Positions 17,795 to 30,283 of a DNA stretch of 64,000 nt are shown piece by piece. The position numbers and the translations under genes were made by a program. The notes beneath the pieces are model-generated. The model did not search any database and was not told the DNA's origin. It saw only the letters and a list, made by a program, of their open reading frames with translations. Each line of letters begins with the position of its first letter. Positions within the stretch are counted from its first letter, which is position 1. This stretch comes from Enterococcus innesii (lineage in GTDB: Bacteria; Bacillota; Bacilli; Lactobacillales; Enterococcaceae): NCBI GenBank assembly GCA_018982785.1, contig JAHHEN010000002.1, forward strand, positions 501,001 to 565,000, given 5' to 3'.

Positions 17795-18616
17795 CTATTG
17801 TACATTGTTGGAAGTGGTTAATTTCAATTCAATCGGCTCACCGGCAGCGACAAGACGAATCCGCTTTGGATTGACGATCCGATCGTACAAAGCTTCAGGA
17901 TCCCCATTAAAGGCATCGATATGCGGAGCATCCACTGTTCCCCAATGGGAGAGGATCAATTCAGCATGCGGATAGGTGTTTGCCAGCTTGACGGCATTCT
18001 CAAAGCCGATGTGCCACGCGTTGTCGTTAAAGTCAAACAAGATCGCATCTGGCTGAGGCATCTCTAATTGCTCTGGTAAAAGACGAGAATCGCCAGGAAT
18101 CCACAAGGAACCATCCGGGGTATCGATCCAAAAGCCACAATAGTCCTCAATTTGGAAGACACGATCAAATTTTTTCGTTTCATTTTGCCAAAGGTGATAC
18201 GCCTTTGTTAAAGAAATCGTCAAATTCTTCACGGTGAATGAATCGTAGATTTCGTGGCCTTGGGCAGCAACTTGAAAGTGCTCTTGCATAAGTTCGGCAA
18301 CATATTTGGGTCCATGGAAGCTATCGGTAACCGGGACTAATTTTTCAATCGTCGGAATGCCGTAGTGATCATTATCTGAATGGGTGATCAATACCGCATC
18401 TAAGTGAGGGACTGCCGCCGGTTTGATTGGCAGATCGATCAGTAACGGCAGGTCAAATCCTTCTAAGACCGGATCGACCATGATACAAGTACCACGGCTG
18501 TTTAGAAGAATACCGGAGTTTCCTAACCAGCGAATGATCGTTTGATCCGTTTTTTGAAAAGCGTCTTCATGAAAAAAAATCGTTTTTGGAGGCATTGCTT
18601 GTTTCGCATTTGTCAT
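17795..18616 (-). CDS. MBL-fold metallo-hydrolase (UlaG-like)
   Basis: A 273-residue metallo-beta-lactamase fold protein. The metal motif THSDNDHYG is an H-x-D-x-D-H form of the usual HxHxDH; the remaining ligand regions are the GDSRLLP loop and SHWGTVDAPH. The N-terminal TIIRWLGNSGILLNSRGTCIMVDP is characteristic of the UlaG/RomA-like branch, which contains lactonases and related hydrolases. I chose the ATG at 18616 after AAGGGA; the longer open frame adds a basic leader without an RBS. The substrate is unknown. Confidence 0.8.
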   Translation of the reverse strand: MTNAKQAMPPKTIFFHEDAFQKTDQTIIRWLGNSGILLNSRGTCIMVDPVLEGFDLPLLIDLPIKPAAVPHLDAVLITHSDNDHYGIPTIEKLVPVTDSFHGPKYVAELMQEHFQVAAQGHEIYDSFTVKNLTISLTKAYHLWQNETKKFDRVFQIEDYCGFWIDTPDGSLWIPGDSRLLPEQLEMPQPDAILFDFNDNAWHIGFENAVKLANTYPHAELILSHWGTVDAPHIDAFNGDPEALYDRIVNPKRIRLVAAGEPIELKLTTSNNVQ

Positions 18617-19081
18617 TTTCCATCGTTCCCTTCGCCTGTTTTTTATAAAGCCAACGTAAAATAGCCGTTCATAACCGGCTAGATCAAATCGGTGATTCAG
18701 TAAGGATTGCTTCAATGGTCGGGGGAAGAAGCAGTGGTTTGGTCCGTTGTTGCGGGATCATCGGGGTGTTCATTTTGGTTGGTAGATCCATTACGTTTAA
18801 AGGCCTATTATGATCGCAGTAAATCAAAAGTAACACAATCATCTAGTAAATTATATCATTGTTTCTAGTGGCTTCGTCAAGGCGATGTTTGGTCTTTTAA
18901 TGGAATAAATTTCGAAAAAAGAGCGGTATTTAATGAAAAGGTGAAATCCATTTCGACTTTAGGAAAATGTGTTGGAACCGCTCTCTAAAAATGGTACATT
19001 GCTGGCAGAAAGAACAGTATGTTTTACCGGTGAGCACATACAACATAGATTTTCTTTGAAATTTATCTAGGGGTGGAATGT
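18617..19081. other. Regulatory region upstream of the beta-glucoside PTS
   Basis: 465 bases without a gene. From left to right: leader of the MBL gene, AT-rich spacer, a wide inverted repeat AGAGCGGT/ACCGCTCT (18920-18927, 18977-18984), a short dyad GAAAT-cc-ATTTC (18943-18954) and a promoter at 18972-19000. Confidence 0.6.
18972..19000 (+). promoter_or_regulatory. Promoter of the PTS gene with overlapping weak cre box
   Basis: TTGGAA (18972-18977), 17-base spacer, TACATT (18995-19000). TGGAACCGCTCTCT (18973-18986) matches the CcpA cre consensus TGWAANCGNTNWCA at 12 of 14 positions and covers the -35, fitting catabolite repression. Confidence 0.5.
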
Positions 19082-22373
<3,292 letters not shown>

Positions 22374-22421
22374 GATCGATTGCCATTCATACTTTCAATA
22401 ACGGAAATTAGAAGAACATAT

Positions 22422-22470
22422 AACTTTGCAGTGGTACCTCTTAGAATGGGTACTACTGTGAAGTTTTTTT
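22422..22470 (+). terminator. Terminator of the beta-glucoside operon
   Basis: 17-base arms with 14 matches (22422-22438 with 22449-22465) followed by T run. Confidence 0.8.
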
Positions 22471-22553
22471 ATAGACGTTAAGGCGAACGTCCAAAAATGA
22501 AATTGGATCTGCATTATCTGCCTATGAAGAATTTGGTAAAGTAAAGACAATGT

Positions 22554-22582
22554 AGAAAGCGTTATCAGTAGTGTGGTATGAT
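22554..22582 (+). promoter_or_regulatory. cre-like box and extended -10 promoter of the two-component system
   Basis: AGAAAGCGTTATCA (22554-22567) matches the cre consensus at 13 of 14 positions. TGGTATGAT (22574-22582) is an extended -10. The box covers the -35 region, so CcpA repression is likely. Confidence 0.55.
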
Positions 22583-22615
22583 ACAACTATTGATAACTAT
22601 TATGGAGAAAAGTCT

Positions 22616-24264
22616 ATGAAACATTCCTTTCAAGAAGAATTAAATCATGAGATAAAAAAACGCTTTTCACTATTAGCGATCCTAGTGTCAGCGTTCTTGT
22701 TTTTATTGTTGATTTTGTTTGTATTTGCTATCCAATATTATCAGTTGACGCTGGAAACAAATAATATAAGAAATAATTTTCATGAAGATCAAGCAGAATA
22801 TAAAAAAATTTTAAGTACTATGAATAGAAAGTCAATTCCGTTATTTTTAAAAAACGAAAAAACAGATCGTGAAATATATAGCGAATATTATGAGCTGAGT
22901 GCTGAGCATCTATCCAGAGGTATTTTAGTGATTATGGATCAAGCAGGATCCATCAGATTTACCACTCAACAAACCGGACAAAATCCAGTTATTTCGCCCA
23001 ATTATTTAAAAACAGTTCTTTCAGGAAATAACTACCACCGCAGCATGAGACGTATTACGAAAGGGGAGGACAGCAATCATTATTTAGTGATGATTGATAC
23101 TATCAGTGAGGGAGGGACAGAGTTAGGGTATAGTGCGATACTGCTCAATGGAAATGACTTCTTACCTGAGGGCTTATATTATGGTACCAATTACATCATT
23201 GCTGATCAGTTTGACAATGTCTACGCAAATAATGCGAATCATTTTATCACAGGAACATTGAAAAAAATTAATTCGAATGTTTTTGATCGCTTCTTATTTT
23301 CCTATGATAGACAATTATACCTTTCTAAGAAAAGTCTGATTGGTCAAAATATTAACCTTTATACTTATTCGATGATTTTTCCAATCAGTGTATTGGCATT
23401 ATTTGGTATCACTTCAGCATTGATTATTTTTCTAGTATTGCTATATCACTCAAAGCGTTTAGCAACTAAGATAGCCAAAAGAAACACGGTGAGTATTAAG
23501 ATGCTTGTAGATGAAACAAAGAAAATCAGGAATGGTGAAAAGCAAAAAATCGAGATACAAACGGAAGATGAGTTTGAATTCTTAGCCGACAACATCAATG
23601 AGATGATGGAGGAATTGGATCGATTGATTCAAATGAAAATTTATTTGGAAAAAAAGAAGAATTTATATGAGATCAAGATGCTGGAAGCGCAATTTCATCC
23701 TCATTTTCTATATAACACTCTTGAAAACATCAGAATTACCAGTAAAATTGATACAGATTTGAGTGAAAGGCTGATTTTATCATTAAATCGAGTGCTGCGT
23801 TACAGCATCGATCATGCCAATGAAAAAAGCAATCTGATAGATGACCTTGCGATTTTACAGGATTTTTTGGAAGTTACAAAAATACGTTTTGAAAAATTTA
23901 TTTACACGATCGATGTGGAAAAAGATCTGCACATGATTCAGATACCGCGACTGTTTTTATTACCGGTTGTTGAAAATGCAATCAAATATGGAATGAAAGA
24001 ACGAAATGATCTTAAAGTAGCGGTCGCTGTATTTTCAAAAGGGGAAGAAATTTTTTTGAAGTGCGCGATAATGGGCCTGGATTTGAAGAAGAATTGATTG
24101 AAAAAATCTATCTGCAGTATGAAGAAGAAGAGACGCATCATGGCTTGATCAACAGTTATCGCAGATTAAAAATAGAATATCCTTTTCTTGATTTGCGTAT
24201 TTTTAATCATAAGAAAGGCGCATGTGTTCAATTTGTAGTTTGGAGGACTATCGATGGTGTATAA
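22616..24264 (+). pseudogene. YesM/LytS-type sensor histidine kinase, frameshift before the G1 box
   Basis: Membrane sensor kinase. ATG 22616 follows GGAG by 8 bases. It has one N-terminal TM (about 22-48), an extracytoplasmic sensor region, a second TM (about 265-290), HAMP linker and His_kinase domain with the phospho-His motif QFHPHFLYNTLEN. The N box PVVENAIKYGMKE is intact. A run of seven T (24051-24057) then shifts the frame to a stop at 24097; adding one T restores FFEVRDNGPGFEEE, the ATP-binding G1 box, and the normal C-terminus ending at 24264. As read, the kinase would lack its ATP lid and be inactive. Confidence 0.85.
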
Positions 24265-25015
24265 ATTATTAATAATAGAGGACGAGCATTTAATTCGACG
24301 TTGGTTAGCCTATGCGATCGATTATTCTGATATAGGATTGAAAGTAGTTGGTGCTGCAGAAAACGGACAAGAGGGAGCTGATATGATTCGCAATTATCTG
24401 CCAGATATTGTGATTTCTGATATCAATATGCCGGTTATGGATGCCTTCGAAATGTTTGAATTGACGAAAGATCTCTTCTTCAAAAAAATCATTCTCTCAG
24501 GATACAATGATTTTTTTAATGCAAAAAAGGCGATTCATTACGGCGTTAGAGAATTTCTTGCTAAACCATTACAAACAGAGGAACTAAGGCTAAGCTTGCT
24601 TCAGCTAACGAATGAATTGGAAAACGAAAAGCGTTTGACCAATCAGAAAAAGTATGAAGCATTGGTGGTAGCTAGAAAAACGCACCACGATAAAGATATG
24701 ATCGTTCATCAGGTACTAAGTTGGATCCATGAGTATTATGCACAAAAATTTACTATTGCGGATATAGCAGCTAGTTTAGGCTACAGTGAAAGTTACCTGT
24801 ATAAAAAAATTAAAGACCATCTTGACATCACCATTAACGATTATGTGAATCGTTATCGAATCAAAAAGGCAATCGATCAATTAATCGAGGATCCAAATGT
24901 ACTCATATATGAAGTAGCAGATAGGGTTGGATTTTCTGACTATAAATATTTCAATAAAGTATTTAGAAGATATATTGGTGTTTCGGTCACTGAGTTTAAG
25001 GAGGAGATTCTCTAA
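24254..25015 (+). CDS. YesN-type response regulator, REC plus AraC HTH
   Basis: A 253-residue response regulator paired with the kinase it overlaps by 11 bases. The receiver domain has the acidic pair in IIEDEHL, the phospho-acceptor in DIVISDINMPVMD and the Lys in REFLAKPLQ. The C-terminal ~100 residues are two AraC helix-turn-helix motifs (FTIADIAASLGYSESYLYK; IYEVADRVGFSDYKYFNKVF). The likely target is the adjacent transporter operon. Confidence 0.92.
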   Translation: MVYKLLIIEDEHLIRRWLAYAIDYSDIGLKVVGAAENGQEGADMIRNYLPDIVISDINMPVMDAFEMFELTKDLFFKKIILSGYNDFFNAKKAIHYGVREFLAKPLQTEELRLSLLQLTNELENEKRLTNQKKYEALVVARKTHHDKDMIVHQVLSWIHEYYAQKFTIADIAASLGYSESYLYKKIKDHLDITINDYVNRYRIKKAIDQLIEDPNVLIYEVADRVGFSDYKYFNKVFRRYIGVSVTEFKEEIL

Positions 25016-25039
25016 AGTGTAGAGAATTTTCTCCTTTTT
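24998..25039 (+). terminator. Terminator after the response regulator
   Basis: Arms 24998-25013 and 25021-25036 (14 of 16 pairs), seven-base loop, T run. It contains the stop codon of the regulator, so the transporter has its own promoter. Confidence 0.75.
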
Positions 25040-25058
25040 GTATAGATGTGTGCTATTT

Positions 25059-25095
25059 TGAAAGCGTTTTATAGAGTGTATGATAAAGGTATACT
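25059..25095 (+). promoter_or_regulatory. cre-like box and -10 of the AfuABC-like operon
   Basis: TGAAAGCGTTTTAT (25059-25072) matches cre at 12 of 14 positions. TATACT (25090-25095) is a good -10 with no good -35, as expected for a promoter needing an AraC-type activator. Confidence 0.5.
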
Positions 25096-25107
25096 TTGGA
25101 GAGGGGA

Positions 25108-26157
25108 ATGAAAATGAAAAACAAATTTGTTTATTCAGTTATATGTGCATCGGCATTAGTTGGTTTAGCAGCTTGCGGCAATGGAGGAACATCCAACTCG
25201 TCAGACACTGCTTCTTCTGGCAGTGATACATTAGTGATTTATTCACCAAACTCAGAAGGACTAATCAACGCAACAATACCTGCTTTTGAAGAACGTTATG
25301 GGATTAAAGTGGACCTGATTCAAGCAGGAACTGGTGAATTATTCAAAAAACTTGAAAGTGAGAAAAATGCACCTGTTGCAGATGTCGTCTTTGGCGGTTC
25401 CTATACACAATATTCTGAAAATCAGCATCTTTTTGAAGAATATGTATCAGATGAAAATGACAATATTGAAGAAGATTATCAAAATCAAACCGGTTTCTAT
25501 ACACCTTATACGATTGACGGCAGTGTTTTGATCGTAAATCCAGACCTAACAGAAGGAATGACTATTGAAGGGTATAGTGATTTGCTGAATGATGATTTAG
25601 CCGGAAAAATAGCTACGGCTGATCCAGCTAATTCTTCCAGTGCCTTTGCTCAGTTAACAAATATGTTGCAAGCTCAAGGCGGCTATGAATCTCAAGAAGC
25701 TTGGAATTATGTAGAGGATTTATTTACGTTGATCGATGGAAAGATAAGTTCAAGTTCTTCCAACGTCTATAAAGCAGTTGCTGATGGGGAGATGGCTGTT
25801 GGTTTGTCTTATGAAGATCCGACTGTCAAACTGCTAAATGATGGGGCGAATGTAGAAATCGTGTACCCGAAAGAAGGTACCGTTTTCTTGCCAGCTAGTG
25901 CTGCAATCATCAAAAATGCAAAAAACATAGAAAATGCCCAAAAATTTATTGATTTTATTATTTCAGAAGATGTTCAAAATACGTTGGGGACAACGACAAC
26001 AAATCGCCCTGTACGTAAAAATGCACAAACAAGCGATAATATGAAACCACTCAAAGAGATCAATACGATTGTAGAAGATTACGACTATGTAATTGAAAAT
26101 AAAGATGAAATCGTCAATAAATATAATGAAATTTATGTTGGTATCCAATCCAAATAA
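25108..26157 (+). CDS. ABC transporter substrate-binding lipoprotein, AfuA/FbpA-like
   Basis: Extracellular binding protein of about 349 residues, family SBP_bac_6-like. Signal peptide with lipobox LAAC; either ATG 25108 or 25114 could start it (GGAGAGGGG upstream). Mature region begins DTLVIYSPNSEGLINATIPAFE. ADPANSSSAFAQL and YPKEGTVFLPASAAII match the family. I do not see the paired tyrosines that bind ferric iron in FbpA. Together with two cre boxes and a YesMN-type regulator, this favours a sugar-phosphate or other organic ligand, as in AfuA, over iron. Confidence 0.85.
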   Translation: MKMKNKFVYSVICASALVGLAACGNGGTSNSSDTASSGSDTLVIYSPNSEGLINATIPAFEERYGIKVDLIQAGTGELFKKLESEKNAPVADVVFGGSYTQYSENQHLFEEYVSDENDNIEEDYQNQTGFYTPYTIDGSVLIVNPDLTEGMTIEGYSDLLNDDLAGKIATADPANSSSAFAQLTNMLQAQGGYESQEAWNYVEDLFTLIDGKISSSSSNVYKAVADGEMAVGLSYEDPTVKLLNDGANVEIVYPKEGTVFLPASAAIIKNAKNIENAQKFIDFIISEDVQNTLGTTTTNRPVRKNAQTSDNMKPLKEINTIVEDYDYVIENKDEIVNKYNEIYVGIQSK

Positions 26158-26172
26158 GAAGGTGTGGAAAAT

Positions 26173-27252
26173 ATGAGTCAAATAACCATAAATAAAGCAA
26201 AAAAAGTCTATGACTTACAGCCAGTGATTGAAAATCTTGATTTGACAATTCCTGAGGCGTCTCTATTTACTTTATTAGGACCCTCAGGATGCGGAAAGAC
26301 AACTTTGCTTAGAATGATTGCAGGTTTTAACTCGATCGAGGGAGGCGATTTTTACTTTGGGAGTGAGCGAATCAACAATATGGAGCCAAGTAAACGCAAT
26401 ATTGGCATGGTCTTTCAAAATTATGCAATTTTTCCTCATTTAACAGTGAGAGAAAATGTAGCTTTTGGACTTCGTCAAAAGAAAACTTCAAAGGAAGAAC
26501 TGACAAAACGGACAAATAAGTATTTAAAGTTAATGCAAATCGACAAGTTCAGTGAAAGAAAACCGGATCAGTTGAGTGGCGGTCAACAGCAACGAGTTGC
26601 TTTAGCTAGAGCTTTAGCTATTAATCCGAAGGTTTTGCTTATGGATGAGCCTCTCAGCAATCTAGATGCGAAACTCCGTGTAGATATGCGTCAGGCGATA
26701 CGTGAGATTCAGCATGAAGTAGGAATAACGACAGTCTATGTCACTCATGATCAAGAAGAAGCGATGGCTATCTCTGACCAGATTGCAGTAATGAATCTAG
26801 GGAAGATCCAACAAGTAGGAAGACCGAAGGAATTATATCATAGACCGAGCAACGAGTTTGTTGCTACCTTCATTGGACGAACAAATATGATTCCTGCTAA
26901 ATTGATTCACGATGATGAAGGTACTAAGATCCAATTGTCTAATGGTTACCAGATGGCATTTCCAGAACTAGATAGTGAAATGGAACAAGATGTACGTTTA
27001 AGTATTCGACCTGAAGAATTTACCCGCAGCGATCAAGGTGATATTTCTGCCGTCATTATTGATAGTCTTTATCTTGGACAAAACACAGAATACTATATGA
27101 AGACAGAATTTGGCGAGAAAATTCAGGTCAGTGAGGAATCTACTTTTACAGAAGATTTGGGTGCAGGTGATAAAGTCAAGTTGCTGATCAAACGAAACAA
27201 GATCAATATATTTACCTCAGATGGCTCAATCAATCTTTTGGGGGTGAGATAA
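26173..27252 (+). CDS. ABC transporter ATP-binding protein, FbpC/AfuC-like
   Basis: A 359-residue importer ATPase of the MalK/FbpC class. ATG 26173 lies 8 bases after GGTG; the GTG at 26164 is inside that ribosome site. Walker [11 protein letters not shown]-loop VFQNYAIFPHL, signature LSGGQQQRVALARAL, Walker B LLMDEPLSNLDAKLR, H-loop [10 protein letters not shown], and a C-terminal TOBE domain with SIRPEEF. It energises the adjacent permease and abuts it directly. Confidence 0.93.
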   Translation: MSQITINKAKKVYDLQPVIENLDLTIPEASLFTLLGPSGCGKTTLLRMIAGFNSIEGGDFYFGSERINNMEPSKRNIGMVFQNYAIFPHLTVRENVAFGLRQKKTSKEELTKRTNKYLKLMQIDKFSERKPDQLSGGQQQRVALARALAINPKVLLMDEPLSNLDAKLRVDMRQAIREIQHEVGITTVYVTHDQEEAMAISDQIAVMNLGKIQQVGRPKELYHRPSNEFVATFIGRTNMIPAKLIHDDEGTKIQLSNGYQMAFPELDSEMEQDVRLSIRPEEFTRSDQGDISAVIIDSLYLGQNTEYYMKTEFGEKIQVSEESTFTEDLGAGDKVKLLIKRNKINIFTSDGSINLLGVR

Positions 27253-28917
27253 ATGAACTCGGAAAGAAAAAAAATCAATATTTGGACAGTTTCTTCGTTG
27301 TTTATTTTTACAGCATATTTGATTTTCTTGGTCTATCCTATTGTTACTATCTTAGGACAAGCAATGTTTGTAGATGGAAGAATGTCTTTTAATAATTTTT
27401 CCCAATTCTTCTCCCAAAGTTATTATTTTGATACTCTGTTTAATAGTTTTAAAGTTTCGTTGACAGCGACTCTCTTCGCACTGATATTAGGAACTCTATT
27501 AGCATATTTTTTCTCGATGTATGCTTTTAAAGGTAAGAAAACCTTGCAAATTCTCATTATCATTGCCTCCATGTCGGCCCCTTTTGTCGGTGCATATTCA
27601 TGGATCCTATTACTTGGACGAAATGGGCTGATTACTCGTTTTATGATGAACGTTTTTGGATTCCCACAAATTGACATTTACGGGTTCTCTGGAATTGTTC
27701 TCGTATTTACATTGCAACTATTTCCACTGGTTTTTCTTTATGCTTCGGGCGCATTTTCTAGTATTGATAATTCCATTTTAGAAGCGGCTGAAAGTATGGG
27801 CGCGCGAGGAATCAATCGGTTTTTTAAAGTTATTCTTCCACTACTTGTTCCTACGTTATTAGCAGCTGGTTTACTCGTTTTCATGAGAGCATTCTCTGAT
27901 TTTGGTACACCTATGTTGATTGGAGAAGGGTATCGTACGTTTCCAGTTTTAATTTATACGCAATTCATAAGTGAAGTAGGAGGGAATGCAGCCTTCGCTT
28001 CAGCATTGGCCATTTTAGCCATTATCATCGCACTCTCTATTTTTCTTATTCAAAAGTATATTGCTAATCGTCATAGTTTTAGTATGAACTCATTGCACCC
28101 GATTGAGCCGAAAAAAGTCAGCAAAGGGAAAACTGCGATGATCTCATTTTTTGTCTATAGTGTGGTATTTATTGCCATTTTACCGCAACTCTATTTGATT
28201 TATACTTCGTTTTTAAAGACATCAGGAATGATTTTCGTACCCGGTTATTCGTTAGATAGTTACAGAAATGCTTTTGGCAGAATGGGCTCAGCCATTTTTA
28301 ATACAATACGTTTGCCTTTGATCGCATTAGCAATCGTGATCGTTTTTGCTACGATGATTTCCTATTTAGCAGTTCGAAAAAGAAATATTTTTACTTCAAT
28401 GATTGATAGTTTGAGTATGATTCCTTATATTGTACCAGGCACAGTTTTAGGTATTGCCTTTATCACTTCGTTCAATACAGGGATTGGCGGCACAGGGATT
28501 CTAGCCATAACAGGTACAGCATTTATTATGATCGCCTCGCTGACAGTCAGAAGATTGCCTTATACTATTCGCTCATCTGTTGCAAGCCTTCAACAGATTT
28601 CGCCAAGTATTGAAGAAGCGGCAGAAAGTTTGGGAAGCACACGAATGAATACGTTTGTTAAAATAACTATTCCCATGATGATGTCCGGAATCGTGTCAGG
28701 AGCGATATTATCTTGGATAACGATGATATCAGAGCTTTCTACATCGATCTTGCTGTACAATGTACGAACTCGCACAATGACAGTTGCGATCTATACTGAA
28801 GTAATAAGAGGAAATTATGGTATTGCGGCGGCCTTGTCAACGATATTAACTGGCTTGACGGTTCTTTCATTAATGCTTTTTATGAAAGTATCGAAAAGCA
28901 AAACAATCACTATGTAG
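27253..28917 (+). CDS. ABC transporter permease, FbpB/AfuB-like (two fused permease halves)
   Basis: A 554-residue membrane protein with twelve or so helices and two copies of the ATPase-contacting EAA loop (DNSILEAAESMGARGINRFF and SPSIEEAAESLGSTRMNTFV). The duplicated single-chain layout is standard for FbpB/AfuB. The ATG is directly after the ATPase stop, RBS GGGGGTGAG. Last gene of the operon. Confidence 0.92.
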   Translation: MNSERKKINIWTVSSLFIFTAYLIFLVYPIVTILGQAMFVDGRMSFNNFSQFFSQSYYFDTLFNSFKVSLTATLFALILGTLLAYFFSMYAFKGKKTLQILIIIASMSAPFVGAYSWILLLGRNGLITRFMMNVFGFPQIDIYGFSGIVLVFTLQLFPLVFLYASGAFSSIDNSILEAAESMGARGINRFFKVILPLLVPTLLAAGLLVFMRAFSDFGTPMLIGEGYRTFPVLIYTQFISEVGGNAAFASALAILAIIIALSIFLIQKYIANRHSFSMNSLHPIEPKKVSKGKTAMISFFVYSVVFIAILPQLYLIYTSFLKTSGMIFVPGYSLDSYRNAFGRMGSAIFNTIRLPLIALAIVIVFATMISYLAVRKRNIFTSMIDSLSMIPYIVPGTVLGIAFITSFNTGIGGTGILAITGTAFIMIASLTVRRLPYTIRSSVASLQQISPSIEEAAESLGSTRMNTFVKITIPMMMSGIVSGAILSWITMISELSTSILLYNVRTRTMTVAIYTEVIRGNYGIAAALSTILTGLTVLSLMLFMKVSKSKTITM

Positions 28918-29071
28918 CGGAATTCAAAAATAGTTGTAAGTCACATGATTTCGAGGTATCGGCTTTTCGAACCGCTCTATTTAAGGAAATGAACGCCAAC
29001 AGAATCTCCTGCTGGAAATTATGCGGCATACACATGAATCCAAATAAAAAAGTAGAAGATCTAAATTATCT

Positions 29072-30133
29072 TTAAGTAAAAAAGCACTCGCTTCTAAACG
29101 AGTGCTTTTTACTATTGAATAATTTGCCATTCTTGAATTTTTTCAAGAGTACCGCTTTGTCGGCAGCTTCCGCAAAGGAATGCTGAGCGGCGGTTTCGTT
29201 TAAGAAGCGCATCTCTGATTCGGTCATGTCGCAATGATGAGCCATTTGCAGGTATTCATTGGTCAATGTCGTGTTTGAGACCGTTCGGTTATCGGTGTTC
29301 AAACAAAAAGGGACCTTGGCTTCTAGCCATTCTCTTAATGGGTATGCCGAGTATGTGGGAATCGCACGAGTATGAACATTGCTAGTAGGACAGCCTTCGA
29401 TACAGCGATTTTGTTCTCGAACAAACGCTTGGGCAGTGTGGTCTCCTTTTAAGGCGATGCCGTGGCCAATCCGCTGCGCACCGCTTTCGATGGCTTGATA
29501 AATGTTTTGCACACAGCCACATTCGCCTGCATGTAAGGTCAGCTGGACACTTTGGTTCTTGAGGAACACTTGATAGCTGGCAGCTAAATCAGGGACGTAC
29601 CCATCTTCTTCTGGACCTGCCAGATCAATGCCGACTACTTTTTCATCGGTAAGAGCGATCGCTTCATCAAAAATCGCCGTAATAGCTGGTAGGTCTTCTT
29701 GACGCATCCCAATGACCAAAACATTGCCTTTGATTGGGTAGCGTTCTTCTGCTCGTGCGATGCCTTCAATCACGGCTTGGATGGTCTGGCTGCAAGTAAG
29801 TCCTTTGTCCATCGATAAGCTGGGAGCAAAGCGAATCTCAATATAAGCGACCCCATCTTGAGCAGCTTGTTCCATCACGTCATAGGCGGCGGCAGCTAGC
29901 GCTTCTTGTGTTTGCAGATACGGCCGAACGAAATCAAAACAGCTAAGGTAATCCCTCAGGTCATGACAATCCTTGGGGGCTTGCATCTGTGCTTTCACAG
30001 CTTCTATGTCTTGCTCGATCGGTAGTTCTTGCTGATTGGCGATGGCGATCAATGTTTCTGGACGAATGGAACCGTCGAGATGGCAGTGAAGTTCTACTTT
30101 AGGAAATGCTTGGATTTGTTGTTGAGTAAGCAC
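29072..30133 (-). CDS. add: Adenosine deaminase (C-terminus probably frameshifted)
   Basis: Zinc hydrolase converting adenosine to inosine. GTG 30133 (AGGAGG 7-8 bases upstream) is chosen over the longer frame. Zinc and catalytic motifs: KVELHCHLDGSI, LHAGECG, RIGHGI and CLNTDNRTVS, where the usual NTDDP has Asn. As read, the last ~24 residues run through the terminator hairpin. One more base in the T run at 29138-29143 would end the protein KKIQEWQIIQ with TAG at 29112, right before the hairpin. That end is more natural. Confidence 0.9.
   Translation of the reverse strand: MLTQQQIQAFPKVELHCHLDGSIRPETLIAIANQQELPIEQDIEAVKAQMQAPKDCHDLRDYLSCFDFVRPYLQTQEALAAAAYDVMEQAAQDGVAYIEIRFAPSLSMDKGLTCSQTIQAVIEGIARAEERYPIKGNVLVIGMRQEDLPAITAIFDEAIALTDEKVVGIDLAGPEEDGYVPDLAASYQVFLKNQSVQLTLHAGECGCVQNIYQAIESGAQRIGHGIALKGDHTAQAFVREQNRCIEGCPTSNVHTRAIPTYSAYPLREWLEAKVPFCLNTDNRTVSNTTLTNEYLQMAHHCDMTESEMRFLNETAAQHSFAEAADKAVLLKKFKNGKLFNSKKHSFRSECFFT
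29079..29110. terminator. Bidirectional terminator
   Basis: AAAAAGCACTCG (29079-29090) inverted as CGAGTGCTTTTT (29099-29110), eight-base loop. Confidence 0.9.
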
Positions 30134-30231
30134 AGTGTTCCTCCTGTCTAGGTCGAATTTTTTTAAGTATGAATATAGCATACTTCCAAAGCCCATGCTA
30201 CCCAAAAAGGAAATTCTCATAGAAAGCAAAA

Positions 30232-30262
30232 CAGCAGCCGCGAATTACTTGTGCGGCTGCTG
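30232..30262 (-). terminator. Terminator of ald
   Basis: CAGCAGCCGC and GCGGCTGCTG arms, 11-base loop, with a T-rich tail on the minus strand. Confidence 0.8.
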
Positions 30263-30283
30263 GTTTTATTGTGGGAGAGTGAC

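Noticed and set aside
25108-28917. Naming the transporter FbpABC as a ferric iron importer
   Set aside because: Homology alone allows it, but the missing Tyr pair and cre-like boxes argue against iron, so no symbol was given.
28918-29071. Possible small gene between the permease and adenosine deaminase
   Set aside because: Only fragments without ribosome sites; looks like ordinary 3' spacer.
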